DNA from: Cryptomeria japonica
Taxonomy: Eukaryota > Streptophyta > Pinopsida > Cupressales > Cupressaceae
Assembly (NCBI RefSeq): GCF_030272615.1
Contig: NC_081406.1
Coordinates: 183,583,770-183,647,769 of the forward strand
Direction of reading: 5' to 3'
DNA: 64,000 bases
Numbering within the stretch: position 1 is the first letter of the stretch; each line of letters begins with the position of its first letter. This document shows positions 48,195 through 60,700 of this stretch, piece after piece. The position numbers were made by a program, and so were the translations under genes. The notes below the pieces were generated by a model, which had not been told where the DNA came from, ran no database searches, and saw nothing but the letters and a program-made list of their open reading frames with translations.

Positions 48195-48207
48195 AAGGGG
48201 GGGAGGA
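48195..48207 (+). other. Polypurine tract of the pol-less gypsy element
   Basis: AAGGGGGGGAGGA directly before TGTAGTGCCCC. Same layout as the Tekay-like element. Confidence 0.8.
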
Positions 48208-51200
48208 TGTAGTGCCCCTCCTAGACTTGCATTTTGATTTGCATCCTGATAGACTTATTTAGACATATGATGGTTACTTGGATGGTTATTTATGACTCTT
48301 CTGCTATACTAGATGGTATCATTGATACTAGGAATTTATGTGGATTCATGTTATCTATTATGACTCTTTATGATTGGATAATTTTATGATTGATGATGTG
48401 AGACTTATTATATGATATTCGATTCTTATGGATGTTGATTTGGTATCTCCTAGATGGATGGATTTATATGACTCATGGATTTACATATGATTATTCTCTA
48501 CATGGATTATGTGACTGATGATGATACTAACCCTATTTCATGATGATGATTCTATATGATGTATTGTTATCCTATTGTGTGACTATCTTTGTGAGTACAA
48601 ATGATGCCATATCACTCATTGCAAGTGAGATATGTTGTCATGATTCTTTATCACTTTTCTATTTATTGTAAGGTATATGCATTATATATACCATGTTGGC
48701 TTTTGATGTAGGTTTGCAGGTACCAAACATTGAATCCACCTAGCTCCACATGTCTGAGCGTGTCTTTATCCTAATGGCAAGTTGTCGGAGATGACATAGT
48801 TTCCCTCACACACTCTTGGTCTAAGATGTATACCTTTTTATCTTACCTTGATGTTCTTTCTTGGTTGATCTCCCTTTAGGGTCAACTAGGAGATGTGGTG
48901 CATTGGTTAAGTCTCTTCTATCTTGTTTTGTAGGTCATGAGGTCAAATCTCTTTGGCTTCTTATTTTGATTAATCGTGGCTTGATTATTGGCTTTATTGC
49001 ATGATTGGATTATTTATTTTAATTAAGAATCTAGTTAAGTAATTAATCTATTTAATTTAATTTATTGAGATTTAATTGAGCTTTATTTATTGTTGAGACA
49101 ACTTTTATTTATTTATTATTTTTAATTTAATTATTTATTTGAGTTCTATTTATTTTACTTTATTTTATTTTATTTATTTATTCATTGGTGTTAATCTTAA
49201 TAATGATAATTAATTATAAATTATTGTATAGGAATTATTTAATAAAGTATGCATAAATAATATTATTTTTTTACCTATCGTCTAATTATGAGGAAATATT
49301 TGTATTGCCCAATTAATTGTCATATATATACTAAAGTAATTGAGTTTGATTTATTTTTACCTACCCTTATTTTTTATTGGTCAGCTTGACTGAGTAGGTA
49401 AGAAATATATATTTATATTACGCATTTTTCAAACTTTGCAATGGTAAGTAAGATATATGGTTTTTGAAATTTTTCTATTGGTCGAGAAAACTATAGTCTT
49501 AAATTTAATTTTTCTATTTATTTTGGCTTGATGGTTTGTGCACGGGTTAATCATATGACGGACCGTTGCAAGATTAATTTGGAATTGGATTTGGAATTTG
49601 GATTGCAATTTAGATTTTGGAAGGCTTGGCATTTTCACATTTCTTCTTCAATTTTGGTTTTGTGAATTGCAGGTTGGTGGCTCTTACTTTTGCATTTTCT
49701 TTCCAGAAAAGTTTGTCTTCTCCATGTCTAGAATTATTGAATTTGATTTTCTCTTGGAGTTTTATTTGATTGTGGAAATGATCTTCATTAGTGAATTTTA
49801 ATTGTTGTGCAAGTTTGGAATGGGGAAAGTACATATTTGGCTTTCTGGGTTCCTTGAGAATTACTGTGACTGTTCTGTGGAAGTATGGATCTTTCCTTTC
49901 ACTCATCTTACATATTTTCAGAACTTTTCTATCTTTCTTGAGTTCCTTCTTGTTGTCGGTTACCTTCCTTTCTCTCTCCTCTATGGTTTTAGCTCCCATT
50001 TCTCAATTTTTGATTAGTGGGAGAGAGATTTTCTTTTGCATATTTTGCCAAGAAGAATGAGATGAATATGTTGATGTTCTATGATAATATTTTGATGTTT
50101 AAGACCTCCTATGTTTGGTATGAGGGTCATTTTATACCCATGGGTCTTCCTGAGACCCCTCCTAAGCCATATGCCTTTGTAATGAACTAATCTCTGCACT
50201 TTTACCAGAAACGCCATGGAAACACCCAGAAACACCATGCAAACTACCAAAAATGCCACCCTACATACCAGGAATGCCACCATACATGCCAGGATGCCAC
50301 TATTTGTACCATATGCTTTGTCAAACTGACTAGGAGAGTTGAGGTCCTGATTTGCAAATTCAGCCATATTGACTAGAAACGCCACCCTAGAGACCAAAAA
50401 TTCCATCATACTGACCAAAAATGCTATCATAAATTCCAAAAATGTTACCATACCTACTAGGAATGCTATCCTAGGTTTCAGGGGTGCTAAGTTGTCCCGG
50501 GGGTCTCTAGAAATCAATTTTTAGCCTGTTTAAGTGTCTTTCTGATTGGTGTGAATGCTCTAGAGGCTTGTACAGTACGTATTGATATTTTTAGAGTTGA
50601 TTATGATTTTTTTTATCCCTTATGTTATTTCATGTTCTCCGGTAAGAAGTTTCATGCCTTACCGATGAGATGTTTTGTATGCAATTTGACGCTCCGGCAA
50701 GAGGGAGAATGCCTCATTGTTGAGGGATTGATTTTATGACTCCAGTGGGATGTGATATGCCTCACTATTGAGGATTTGATGTTATTTGGACCTATTCTAT
50801 GATTTGTATACATGATTAGCTTATGTTGGTGTTGCATTGTGAAGGTTTCCTTCCTTGAGTTGACTTATGAGTCCTTATTGTTCAATTTGTGCTTGGTTGT
50901 TGATATGGTTATTGGACCTTCTTGAGATTTTTCATGGTGGTGTTATTTGGTCATTTAATTTGTATCTTTACCCTATGGCCTTGGTTTATGGATGGGAGAG
51001 TGGGTTCTTGCATGGGTTGGTACTAGGTTATGAGTACTAGACCTCTAGGAAGGGGGTCTAAACCTAGGATACCGCATGAAGACTTGATGGTATAATTGTA
51101 AGTGATAATGTAATAATAATTGATTAGAGGGTTGGGTATTAGGAATACATATAATAAAGATAAAGAAGATGATATTGTATGCCCCAATTGGATGGACCCA

Positions 51201-51540
51201 GGGAGATGTTTTTGGGATCCTAGATTGGGAAGACCTTTGGAGCAGTATACCCAATCTCCCTTGAGTTACTCCAAGGTGGAGACGAATGCCACATGAGGTT
51301 AGAATGTGATGACACTCGACCCCACATGTATCCACTGTCCATATGCCTTGTTAATTGATTTGTCTATAGAGGATGATTGCATTGATTTAGCCACATGTTG
51401 TAATTTGGTAATGTACCCTTGTGTTCGGGATTCATGGAGTCATGTTGTATCCTTTGGTTGATAGGTGTCACTTTAGGTCTTGAGTGTGAGTTGGAACCTT
51501 TGTCATATCCTAGTATGGGGAGTGATTTTTGCATTGGTTT
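48208..51540 (+). repeat. 3' LTR of the pol-less gypsy element, interrupted by copia C
   Basis: Starts TGTAGTGCCCCTCC and aligns with 34613 to about 37945 of the 5' LTR with only scattered changes and small indels. It is cut after GCATTGGTTT by the copia C LTR. The remaining ~2 kb of this LTR should lie beyond the right window edge. Open frames at 49429-50060 and 51045-51335 are shared LTR sequence without recognisable protein content. Confidence 0.85.
50205..50480. repeat. Degenerate 18-bp tandem repeat, 3' LTR copy
   Basis: Counterpart of the 36630-36905 repeat, with the same GCCACCATACATGCCAG-type words. The minus strand stays open for 167 codons across it. Confidence 0.75.
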
Positions 51541-53049
51541 TGATGAATAATGATGAATAGTAAATACTCAACAGATACTAAGAGGGGGGGAGTGAATCAG
51601 TATAGCCAAAAATCTCCTTTAAACCACTTTGACTGCAAAGACTGAACTAACTGATAAACAGTATCACCGATCTAAAACAAGGCACTACCGGTAAAAGACA
51701 ATATGACTGTGAAAGACATAAACCGGTAACACTTAGATCTTCACCACACCTAATATCTCCTTTCCACTTCACTCATATGCATAAACAAGTAATACATCAG
51801 AAATATAAAGACCACTGGATCAACATGCATTACCACATAACAAAAAATACTAATCATCGCATGAAAAAGAATCACACATGACACACAGATTTTTCACGTG
51901 GAAACCCAACTGGGAAAAACCACGGTGGGGATGAATACCCACAAGTTATTCTTTGAACTCTTCTGAAGTCCACTCTATTAGGAGCCTAATCTGGTTAAGG
52001 ACTTTACAATAGGTTCTGCTAGGAACCGATCCTACTAGGGATCACCCAGTTAAGGGATGGCTAAATACCCGATTAAATATTAGAACCCTGTTAAAGGTTA
52101 CCTCACAAGAGGATTTGAAGAACTTGTTGATTTGAGTCACCCTGTTAGAAGAATTAACACAAAGCCTGTTAAAGCTACCCGGTTAAGGGATTTTCCAAGA
52201 GCTGAAATGGTTAGAAGTCAACAGGTAATACACTGATCTGATAACAACACTCAATGCCAATGCAGATCCACTTTAGTTCCTTTGCTTCTGCAATCACACT
52301 CTGCAGGTATCAACACACTTTTCCGGTCTAGCAAGTATCAAGTATCTCTTCACTTGCATACACACATAACATTTTCCAACAATTTCACAATGTAAATCAT
52401 CATCGACATTATAGGAAACAGATAGGTTGGTGGCATAAATCCTAAACCCTAAACATTTATGTTATTAATACAGTCAGTCCAATCCTGATTGTTCAATCAC
52501 ATTGCTTTGAATAAAACAATCTTGAACAAATCTCAAGACGTTCTCCATCGTTCATTCTTTGCCGCTTCTAGAAGCTAATAACCCATCACGTGTTCTCCAC
52601 CATTTACTGAGACTTCGCACATTCTTGAGGTAGATAGGATCAATCTTCTTCTTGCAAGATCCTCAAGGAAATCCTTCACACGCACAATGATGACATGGCA
52701 ACATGATCTAATCTCCATTTCAATGCTAACCCATCATAGGATGTCGTCGGTCGAATCACACAGACTTGAAATGCATCAACCGGAAACCCTGAAGCTGAGA
52801 CTACCAACCGGTAGTCATACCAAATGAAACCCCGATACAAAAATTTCCATATACTAGTTCACATTCCAACATACCGCTTCACTTGAACCAACATACCGCT
52901 TCACTTTTTCATATATACCGATTCACATCATTATACCGATTCTCTTGCCAGTTTGCTTACTTCAATATATTGGTTCATACTACAACATATTGACATCAAT
53001 GACAACATACAATATCATCACGTCATCAAAATCTGCACATATGCCAACA
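51541..53049 (-). repeat. Copia C 3' LTR
   Basis: 1509 bp. On the plus strand it runs from TGATGAATAATGATG to ATGCCAACA, followed by ATCTCCCCCTTT (polypurine tract on the minus strand). It closely resembles the copia B LTR but starts TGATGAATAATG rather than TGATAACTCAATG. Confidence 0.88.
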
Positions 53050-53289
53050 ATCTCCCCCTTTGGCATTGATGGCAATATACAAAGATATCTCTCTGCTTCA
53101 CATCTTCTCCCCCTTTGACAATAATGCCAAAGTGGAGGCACAGACATCCATGTTCCACTATGCTGCTCCCCCTGAGGAGTAGCATCCTCCAACACATCAA
53201 CCCTGAAAAGAATTTGTCAATGTAATACCTGATTGATATGGAGCACATACTTTTAGTTCACCTCTTGAAGGGGTAGCACCCCTAATTCA

Positions 53290-54800
53290 CCTCTTAAATA
53301 GGTAAATGTAGCCTTTGGTAGAGGCTTGGTGAATATATCTGCTAGCTGCTCCTTACTGGAAACATGTTCCAATACAAATTCTTTGTTCTAAACCTTCTCC
53401 CTCAAGAAATGATACTTGAGCTCAAAGTGCTTGGTTCTAGCATGCAAAATCGGATTCTTGGAAATATTAATTGCACTTGTGTTGTCACAAAAGATACTCA
53501 CTGATTCAGATACAGGGACTTTGAAACCACCTAATACATGCTTCATCCAAATTGTTTGAGTATAGTTCATAAATGCCGCTACATATTCTGCTTCTGCTAT
53601 AGACTGAGAGATACCACCAAGAAAGAATGCACCACTAGGTGTGCTCTTCCAGTCGTCCACATTACTAGCCCAATCGGCATCTGTAAACACTTTGAGATTC
53701 AAATCATTACTATATGGATACCACAATCCATAATCAATAGTTCCCTTCAGATATCTAAGAATCCGCTTGACTGCTACCAAGTGGGATTCTCTTGGAGTTT
53801 TCTAGAAACATTCGGTAATGCCCACTGCATGTGCAATGTTCGGTCTGTTGTGTACTTCATAATGCAACTTACCAATCATTGATCGGTATTCCTTCTCATT
53901 CACCAATGTTGAGTCATCTTCTTTTGACAATTTACAACTGGTCACCATCGGTGTACCAACCGGTTTGTTGTCTTCCATGCCAAAGGTCTTCAACACCTCT
54001 TTGACATACTTGGACTGAGTGATAAAGATATCATCTTTCATTTGTTGAATCTATATTCCAATGAAGAACTTAATCTCTCTGATAAGTGACATCTCAAATT
54101 CCTTCTTCATCTCATCTACAAATGCATGGCTCATCTTGTCGTCTCCACCAAAAATTATGTCATCAACAAATACTTCATAGATCATAATTTGATCTCCTTC
54201 TAACTTTAGATAGATATTGCTATCTTCACTTGTTATTTCAAATCCAATCTTCACAAGCTGGGAGTTTAAACATTCATACCATGCTCTAGGTGCTTGCTTT
54301 AATCCATACAAGGCTTTATGTAGCCTACACACCATATCACTGTATTCTGATAGGGAAAACCCATCTGGTTTCTCTATATACACTTCCTCTTCAAGTGTTC
54401 CATTCAGGAATGCAGTTTTTACATCCATCTGATACACTTTGAATCCCTTGAAGGCTGCATATGCAAGAAGCATTCAAACTCCTTCCAATATAGCTACTAG
54501 AGCAAAGCTTTCTCCATAGTCTTCTCCTTCTTCTTGAGCATATCCCTTACACACCAGTCTAGCTTTGTTTCTTACCACTGTGCCATCTTCATTCAACTTG
54601 TTTCTGAAAGCCCATTTGGTGCCAATAACATTTTTATGCTCAGGTCTAGGTACCAAAGACCATGTACCATTCTTTTCTATTTGGTCAAGTTCCTCTTCCA
54701 TAGCCTTAATCCAGTCTTCATCTTTATGTGCCTCTTTAAATGTTTTAGGCTCAAATTCAGAGATCATGCAAGAGTTTTCTCTGACCTTTCTTCTTGTAAT
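53290..54800 (-). pseudogene. pol: Copia C reverse transcriptase and RNase H
   Basis: [69 protein letters not shown] and the catalytic [11 protein letters not shown] (about 54150). RNase H: FTDADWASNVDDWKSTPSGA, IAEAEYVAAFM, SIFCDNTSAINISKNP, then LADIFTKPLPK near 53330. All in one frame, split by single stops: TGA after LEGV (54474), TAG after FFIGI, TAG in CF*KTPRES, TAG after LREKV. This is the better-preserved reference for the deletion in copia B. Confidence 0.92.
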
Positions 54801-56300
54801 AATTCATGCATCCTTATCTCCTATGATCTGCTTTGGATCATGATTCAGCTTTACATACCTAGGAATGATCTTAACAGATTCCTCTTGCTTTTCTTCTTCA
54901 TCCTCATCTTCATCAGCATCAACATCTACTGGTGTAGGAGCACTCTTACTGGTACTTGGTTGTTTTGCAATTGGTTCCCAGAAGGTTGCAACCAGTTCAT
55001 CTACCACTTTCTCAATGTCGGTTTCCTCAGGTTTCTCAGAGGTTTCATCAACTCTAACATTGATACTTTTGACAATTCTCTAATTCCTATTATTAAAACA
55101 CTTGAGAGCTTTTCTCTTGGTGGAATACCGTAGGAATATTCCCTCATCACATTTTTCATCAAACTTGCTCTGGTGTTCACTCATCTTGATATAACACTTG
55201 CTACCAAACACTCTAAATTAGCTTACTACAGGAGTCTTACCGGTCCAATACTCATAAGGTGTTTTATCCTTACCTTTCTTGATGAGTACCCGGTTCATAG
55301 TGTAGATTGTAGTGCTCACTTCTTCTCTCCAAAAACTGTGAGCAACCTTTCCTTGAATCAACATTGTTTTGGTTGCTTCAACTACAGTCCAACTGTTCCT
55401 TTCTACTAGGACATTCTTTTGTGGAGTCTGGGGGGCAGACAGTTGCCTCTTGATGCCATTTTCTTCACAGTACTTATTGAACTCACTAGAAGTGAAATCA
55501 CCTCCTTGGTCAGTTCTAAGGCATTTGATTCTCTTACCACTTTCTTTTTCAACCAATGCTCTGAAGGCTTTGAACTTTCCAAAAGCTTCAGACTTGTCTT
55601 TCAAGAATGTGACCCACATCATTCTTGAGAAATCATCAGTAAGAATCATAAAGTACCTATCTCCTTGAACACTCCTAGTTTTCATAGGACCACACAAATC
55701 AGTTTGCACAAGATCAAGCAATTTTTTTGCTATGAAAGATTTACCTTTGAAGGTTGAGGAAGACATTTTCCCCAGTTGACATTCTCTGCACAAAGGATTC
55801 TTCGGTTTGTTCAGCATAGGCAATCCTCTAATTGCCTTGATCTTACTGACCTTCACAATATTATCAAAATTTACATGGCAAAGTCTCCTATGCCATATCC
55901 AATTGTCATCAAACTTAGCCATTAGACATTGATTGATATTTGCATTTAACTGAAATAGGTTACCCTTGGTCTGCATACCGGTGGCCATCAGTTCAACACT
56001 CTTTCATTTTATTTTGCACACTCCATCTTTGAATTCTAGAGTGAGTCCATTATCATTCAGCTGAGCAACACTCAGAAGGTTATTCCTGAGACCTTCTACC
56101 CAATACACATTATCAACACTGCTTTTTCCATTTAGAGAGATGGACCCTTTTCCTTTTACCATACAAGGTGTATCATTACCAAATCGGACTACACCTCCAT
56201 CATACTCTTCCAAAGACAGAAACTTTCTCCAGCCACCAGTCATGTGGTGAGAACAACCACTTTCAATAATATATTCATTAGAATTATCAAAGCGGGAGAC
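54801..56300 (-). pseudogene. pol: Copia C protease and integrase
   Basis: Protease YIIESGCSHHMTGGWRK (about 56275-56225) has the active-site Asp replaced by Glu (E-S-G), so it is inactive. The pre-integrase part reads WIWHRRLCHVNFDN and CRECQLGKMSSS. The core has VQTDLCGPMKTRS, LRTDQGGDFTSSEF and QKNVLVERNSW, with D, D and E in place. The C-terminal part carries TPYEYWTGKTPVVS* and DEKCDEGIFLGYS. Stops occur at about 56001 (before ESVELMATG), 55215 and 55082. Frame preserved throughout. Confidence 0.88.
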
Positions 56301-56807
56301 AAGAGCCTTCTTGTCTGACACATCTTCCTTGACAACTACAAATACAATGTCTTCACTTTCTTCATCTTCTGATTCATCATCAGTGACACCTTCACCAACT
56401 ACAACAAGACAATTTCTCCTATTTCCTCCTTTGAAATTTTTGAAGCTCTCTGGTTTGTCCTTATTATCACCATTAGGATAGTTAACCACAATGTGACCAA
56501 TCCTATTGCAAGAAAAGCATTTCAAAGGGAACTTACCTCTGTATTTACTAGTTCCCTTAGGAAGTCTCTTGGCCAGAAGAGCTTCAAATTCCATCAGGAT
56601 CTCCTCATCATCCATATCTCTGCTTTGTCTAGGTTCACAACTAGTAATAACTTCTTTACCCTTTCTAGATAGTGCAACAGATGCTTTAAAGGCTGAATCA
56701 GTCTTCTGAACACTACCATCATAACTTTTTAGCTCATAAGCGGTCAACTTAGCAATGATAGAATCAAGGGACACCTTTGTCTTGTCAATAGATCTCAACT
56801 CTTGAAT
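56301..56807 (-). pseudogene. gag: Copia C gag, C-terminal part
   Basis: Continues from the 61773-62273 fragment across the nested unit. It reads ELRSIDKTKVSLDSIIAKL, then a Lys/Glu-rich region and a zinc knuckle CFSCNRIGHIVVNY whose last ligand Cys is Tyr (about 56525-56485). Copia B keeps the Cys at this place. The reading frame ends at the insertion point, in the sequence coding for IQEL. Confidence 0.85.
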
Positions 56808-56965
56808 AGAGGTGTTACCGCATCATTTATTCTTCATTGCAAGAGTGGGTCATCTTTTCCTTTTTATGTTGGAGTCCTAGTTCATGCCATATTACCTCAG
56901 TTCAAGTCCTTAATGCATCCTCAAATCCTTTTTCTAGTCGTTTAAGTCAAGTTCAGACAATTGAT

Positions 56966-57274
56966 TGAACTCCTTGAACACGTCGAACCATTCTGAACTG
57001 GGTTCAACAGGTTCATTTAGGTTCAATAGGTTCCAAGGTGTTCAGGAAAAAGTTTTTCGTACTAACATTTTCTCTAAGTTTTTGCAGCGGCTCTTTAATA
57101 AAGTTTTTCCTATTCAGTGATATAACATTTGTGTTGAACTTATTGAACTGAGTTCGAAGGGTTCAAATATGTTCAACGTGTTCAACACAGCAAGTGGTCA
57201 ACAGTTTGATATGGCATACATCTTGAACTACTTGAACACTCAAGAAGTAGGTTCAAGATGTTCATCTGGGTTCA
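56966..57274. promoter_or_regulatory. Three symmetric, helically phased GTTCA/TGAAC blocks
   Basis: Block A: TGAAC at 56966, 56975 and 56994 (CGAAC at 56984), then GTTCA at 57002, 57011, 57021 and 57040 (GTTCC at 57030). Block B: TGAAC at 57135 and 57144, GTTCG 57152, GTTCA 57161, 57171 and 57180. Block C: TGAAC 57224 and 57233, GTTCA 57251, 57260 and 57270. Within a block steps are 8-10 bp (one 18-bp gap in block C), about one helical turn. Each block flips orientation once at its centre (TGAACTGGGTTCA at 56994-57006). Single GTTCA words also occur at 56880, 56900 and 56951. Such phasing suggests cooperative binding of one protein along one DNA face; this is inference. Confidence 0.75.
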
Positions 57275-57280
57275 ATATTG

Positions 57281-57752
57281 GTGGGTCCTGCGGTTTCTAA
57301 TGTTTTGAGAAGTGCATTTATTGCTAAATACGGAGAGGCAGAACCATATTGTAAAGTGATGTCATTCTTTGGCTTTTTCAAAATAAGTGAACATTTCGGG
57401 AACTGGCAGTTTCTTAAAGTATGCCGACATGCATTCAATGCATGCGTGCGGGGGTCTAATCTACCAATTTGCCGCGTTCGGAATGAAATTGCGAAATCAT
57501 TGCATTTAATGTATCTGAATCATTACCTTTCTCAATAAGGTATGAAAATCATTTGTGTTCTGCATTTGCTACTTGCTACTGGATTTTTGTTTATGTTATC
57601 CCTAGATAGGAGTCTTTCTTGCTGCTAGCCATCGTCTGATTATAGAACTGAGAAGGTGAGTCTTTCCTTATTTTCTCCAGTGTTTTCCCTTGCATTTTCT
57701 CTCATACAGAAGGTTTCACTACAATCAAATTTAGGTTTCTTGTTTTGAAATC
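57281..57752 (+). other. Leader before the long ORF, with possible splice sites
   Basis: An open stretch at 57278-57537 (about 86 codons, no ATG start, no recognisable domain) ends at AAGGTATGA, a possible splice donor. Another donor-like AAGGTGAGT lies at 57654-57662, and an acceptor-like TCTCATACAG ends at 57709. The 54-bp span between the last two is short for a plant intron, so exact splicing is unclear. The ORF start is 43 bp further on. Confidence 0.35.
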
Positions 57753-60700
57753 ATGAAGTCCACCCTGCACTTGTTTGGAAACGTCTTTAGCTTGGCATCC
57801 ACAGAGGCCATAGTTAGTGATACTGACCTAAAAGGAGAGAACCTTGAAGATTTGAAAGAAAGGGTGTTCAAGGGTGTTGATAAGTCTTTTTGTATAGAGA
57901 TTTTGAGTAGTGGACTTTTAGAAGCCGCAACCTTTCCTCCAGCAATTCCTTGTCCAGAGTTGGTTCAGGAGTGTATTGCCAGATATGACCCTGTATCTGA
58001 AACTATTAAAAGGGATAATGGCGAAACCCTTCTTGCCATTAACCGCGAGGTAATTTCTTCAGTTTTTAAGATACCGGATTATCAGTTTTCTAATTTCTCT
58101 CCTGCCCAGTCAATCAGTGAGTTCAATGCAGATAGAGCCGGACACAGGAATAATGTGGCGAAGTTCTGGTTGAAGGTCCCTCAGAGAGGTGGTTCTAGGC
58201 TACCTAAAAATCCTAACAAGAACCACATGTTGCCACATATCCATGATGTGATGCTTTTGTTGCATTGAGCCAAAGGTTCTACTGAAGCTTGTAGCTTTGA
58301 TGATTGGATATATTGCTATGTGCAATTAGTTCTAGAAGGAAAACAATATTTGGATTGGGCAGAGTTAATTGCTGATTCAATGAGAGAGTAGTTGAGCCTA
58401 GCCAAGCAGTTTCAACAAAACTTCTTCATGTCCTCGTATCTTTTGTATTGTCTAGCCTGTGTTAAAGAGTTAACGGGTATACCCAAGCAGCCCACTGAGG
58501 AAGATGTTTTGGTGTATGAGTTTTATCCAATGTTGCAAAAAGACAATGCCCTACAAGATTTCAGAAGAGTACACAATGCATTCCTGGGTGATATGTGTCA
58601 TGAACTGAAGGGTACAGAGGCCAAATGGATTTCAGACGATGTACAGACCTTGATTAAGAAGTTCACTAGTTTTTACATCCAGTTCCCATGCTTTTTCTAT
58701 ATACGGGTAGGAGGCTTTGAAGAGGAACCCTTCAAGCTTCCGCACTTCTATTTTGATTATTTTGTTCTAGCAGAAGTATGCAGACAACTGACTTCTGTGG
58801 TCAAGAAGGCACAGCCGAAAGACAAGTGGGAAGGCCATTTTCCAATACAATTGGGAGTGTTATCTTGTAATTCAATGTCCGATGCACTAATTATAGGAGC
58901 AAACCTTAGAAATTTTAATTTCTCTCTGTATTCTGAAAGAAAGGGGTTTGACAATAAAGGATTTTCTCGGAGCCTTGGCTTAATGCCTTATCTTCCCACG
59001 CCACTGTTAGAAGATTTCTGGGAAGACTGTTCAGATGAACTTGAAGTCTTCAAAAGAGAAAACATGAGATTATTGTTGGAACAGGTTATTTCTTTGCAAA
59101 TAAGGTTAGATATTAAAGGGCTTGAAGAGGATTATCTTGAACTGTTTGAACCAGGGTATTTAGCCCATGCAGAGACTAAAATGCCCTCAATTAATTGGGA
59201 TGAGGAGGAAAATGATGACATACAATTGAGAACTGAACGAGTTCTGGAAAGAACCATGGCATGGGTGGCTAAAAAGAAAGCAATGAAGCCAGGCGCCAAG
59301 TCCCTTTCTGCAAGAAATATATCTTCACCAAAACATCCTTCTAACAGTGCTCCTGTTTGTGCAGGTAAGGAAATCAAGTCGGCTTAGCCTAGACGCGGGT
59401 CTAGCCCAACTTTGGATTTCAGTACCCCTTGGCATACTCAATCACGTAGTGTCACCCAGAGGAAGATGGACCAGGTCAAGGATATGGGAGTAAAAGATGT
59501 CGTGCTTGAGGCTCAGATCTTTGAAATTGAAGATTTGGATGGTGAAGTTGTTTGTGCTCTGGACTCCCAAACGGTGACTATGGCAATGATGCCGCCTCCA
59601 AAAATGATTGAAGGGACTACTCATTCTGCTACGACTCCTAAATGGTTAACAACCTCAGTGAACAAGAAAAGGAGCTTTCTTCCTATGACCATTCCAATTC
59701 AGGAGATGGTTGTCAAATACTCTGAGAAGAATCCAAATCCAAAGAGGTTCAAGACCACCGCTCACCTGAACAATGACAAAGAAACTGGTAAATGGATGGC
59801 GAAAATTGCCTCTTACAAACCGAAAGATGAGAACAAAGAGGCCAGTTCTGATGATTTTGAAATCACAAAAGTAGAGTTGGGAAAGATGAGCAGGGATACA
59901 GATAACCATTTTTTCCAAGTGTCAGTAAAGAAGATGCTTACCCGATCAGAGAAGGATGGACGGGAGAAAAGAGAACTTAAAAGACACATAAGTGTTTTGG
60001 CTCAGTTCATCGAAAGAATCGGTTGCCTTGGAGCAATTCCAATATCCCATGCCTCTGAGAATTTTGACCCAACTTCTCTAGAAAACAAGAAGTTGATGAA
60101 CCAAGTTCAACGGGCTAAAAGCATCGTTGAAGTGGTTGAGAAGTGGATTGAACAAGTAATCAAAGACGGTGAAAAATACATTACCGACTCTCGAAAGTTG
60201 TGTGATGAAGTACAGAGCCTGATTTCTAAAATCCAAAACCAGCTTGTACCATGGGAGAAAGAGGAGCACAAATGGCAAAATGTCCTGCCTTTGTTTACCA
60301 AAATCGAAGAGTATAGGACTACCAAATTTCTACTAGAATATTCAATTAAGCTAGTAGCTGATGAATGCCAACTTTTCGTGCTAAAGAAAACTATCATGTG
60401 GTGGGTGCTCACCTTTCAGTCAGTAATTACGGATGCAAGAACCTCCGTCTATGAACTCCAAGATTTACAAAGTAGTATAGTCAAGGATAATAAAGTGGTC
60501 AATCTTGATCATGACTGGGAGTTAGGAATCTGCGGGTCAAGCACATAGGAAGCAGTCAAATCCTTTTGGTTGAACATGGAGAAGATCAGAGTCAAGAGTA
60601 GCTTCACGCCGGAGGATATAACCAAGGTAGCTAGGATCGAATCTATGGTTTTCATTGGGAACGATCAACTATCGAAGCACTCAGAGAAGATGGTGCAACA

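Larger units (their letters stand above)
34613..51540 (+). mobile_element. Pol-less gypsy-type LTR element (LARD-like) carrying a PPR-like fragment
   Basis: The two LTRs are clearly homologous: 34613 onward and 48208 onward both start T(G/A)TAGTGCCCCTCCTAG and stay highly similar for over 3 kb. A tRNA-Met PBS follows the first LTR, and a G-rich polypurine tract precedes the second. The 7.2-kb interior (41005-48194) has no gag, protease, RT or integrase on either strand. It must have moved using enzymes of a relative; the Tekay-like family, with the same LTR ends, is a likely helper. The 3' LTR is cut by copia C at 51541 and presumably resumes beyond the window. Confidence 0.75.
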
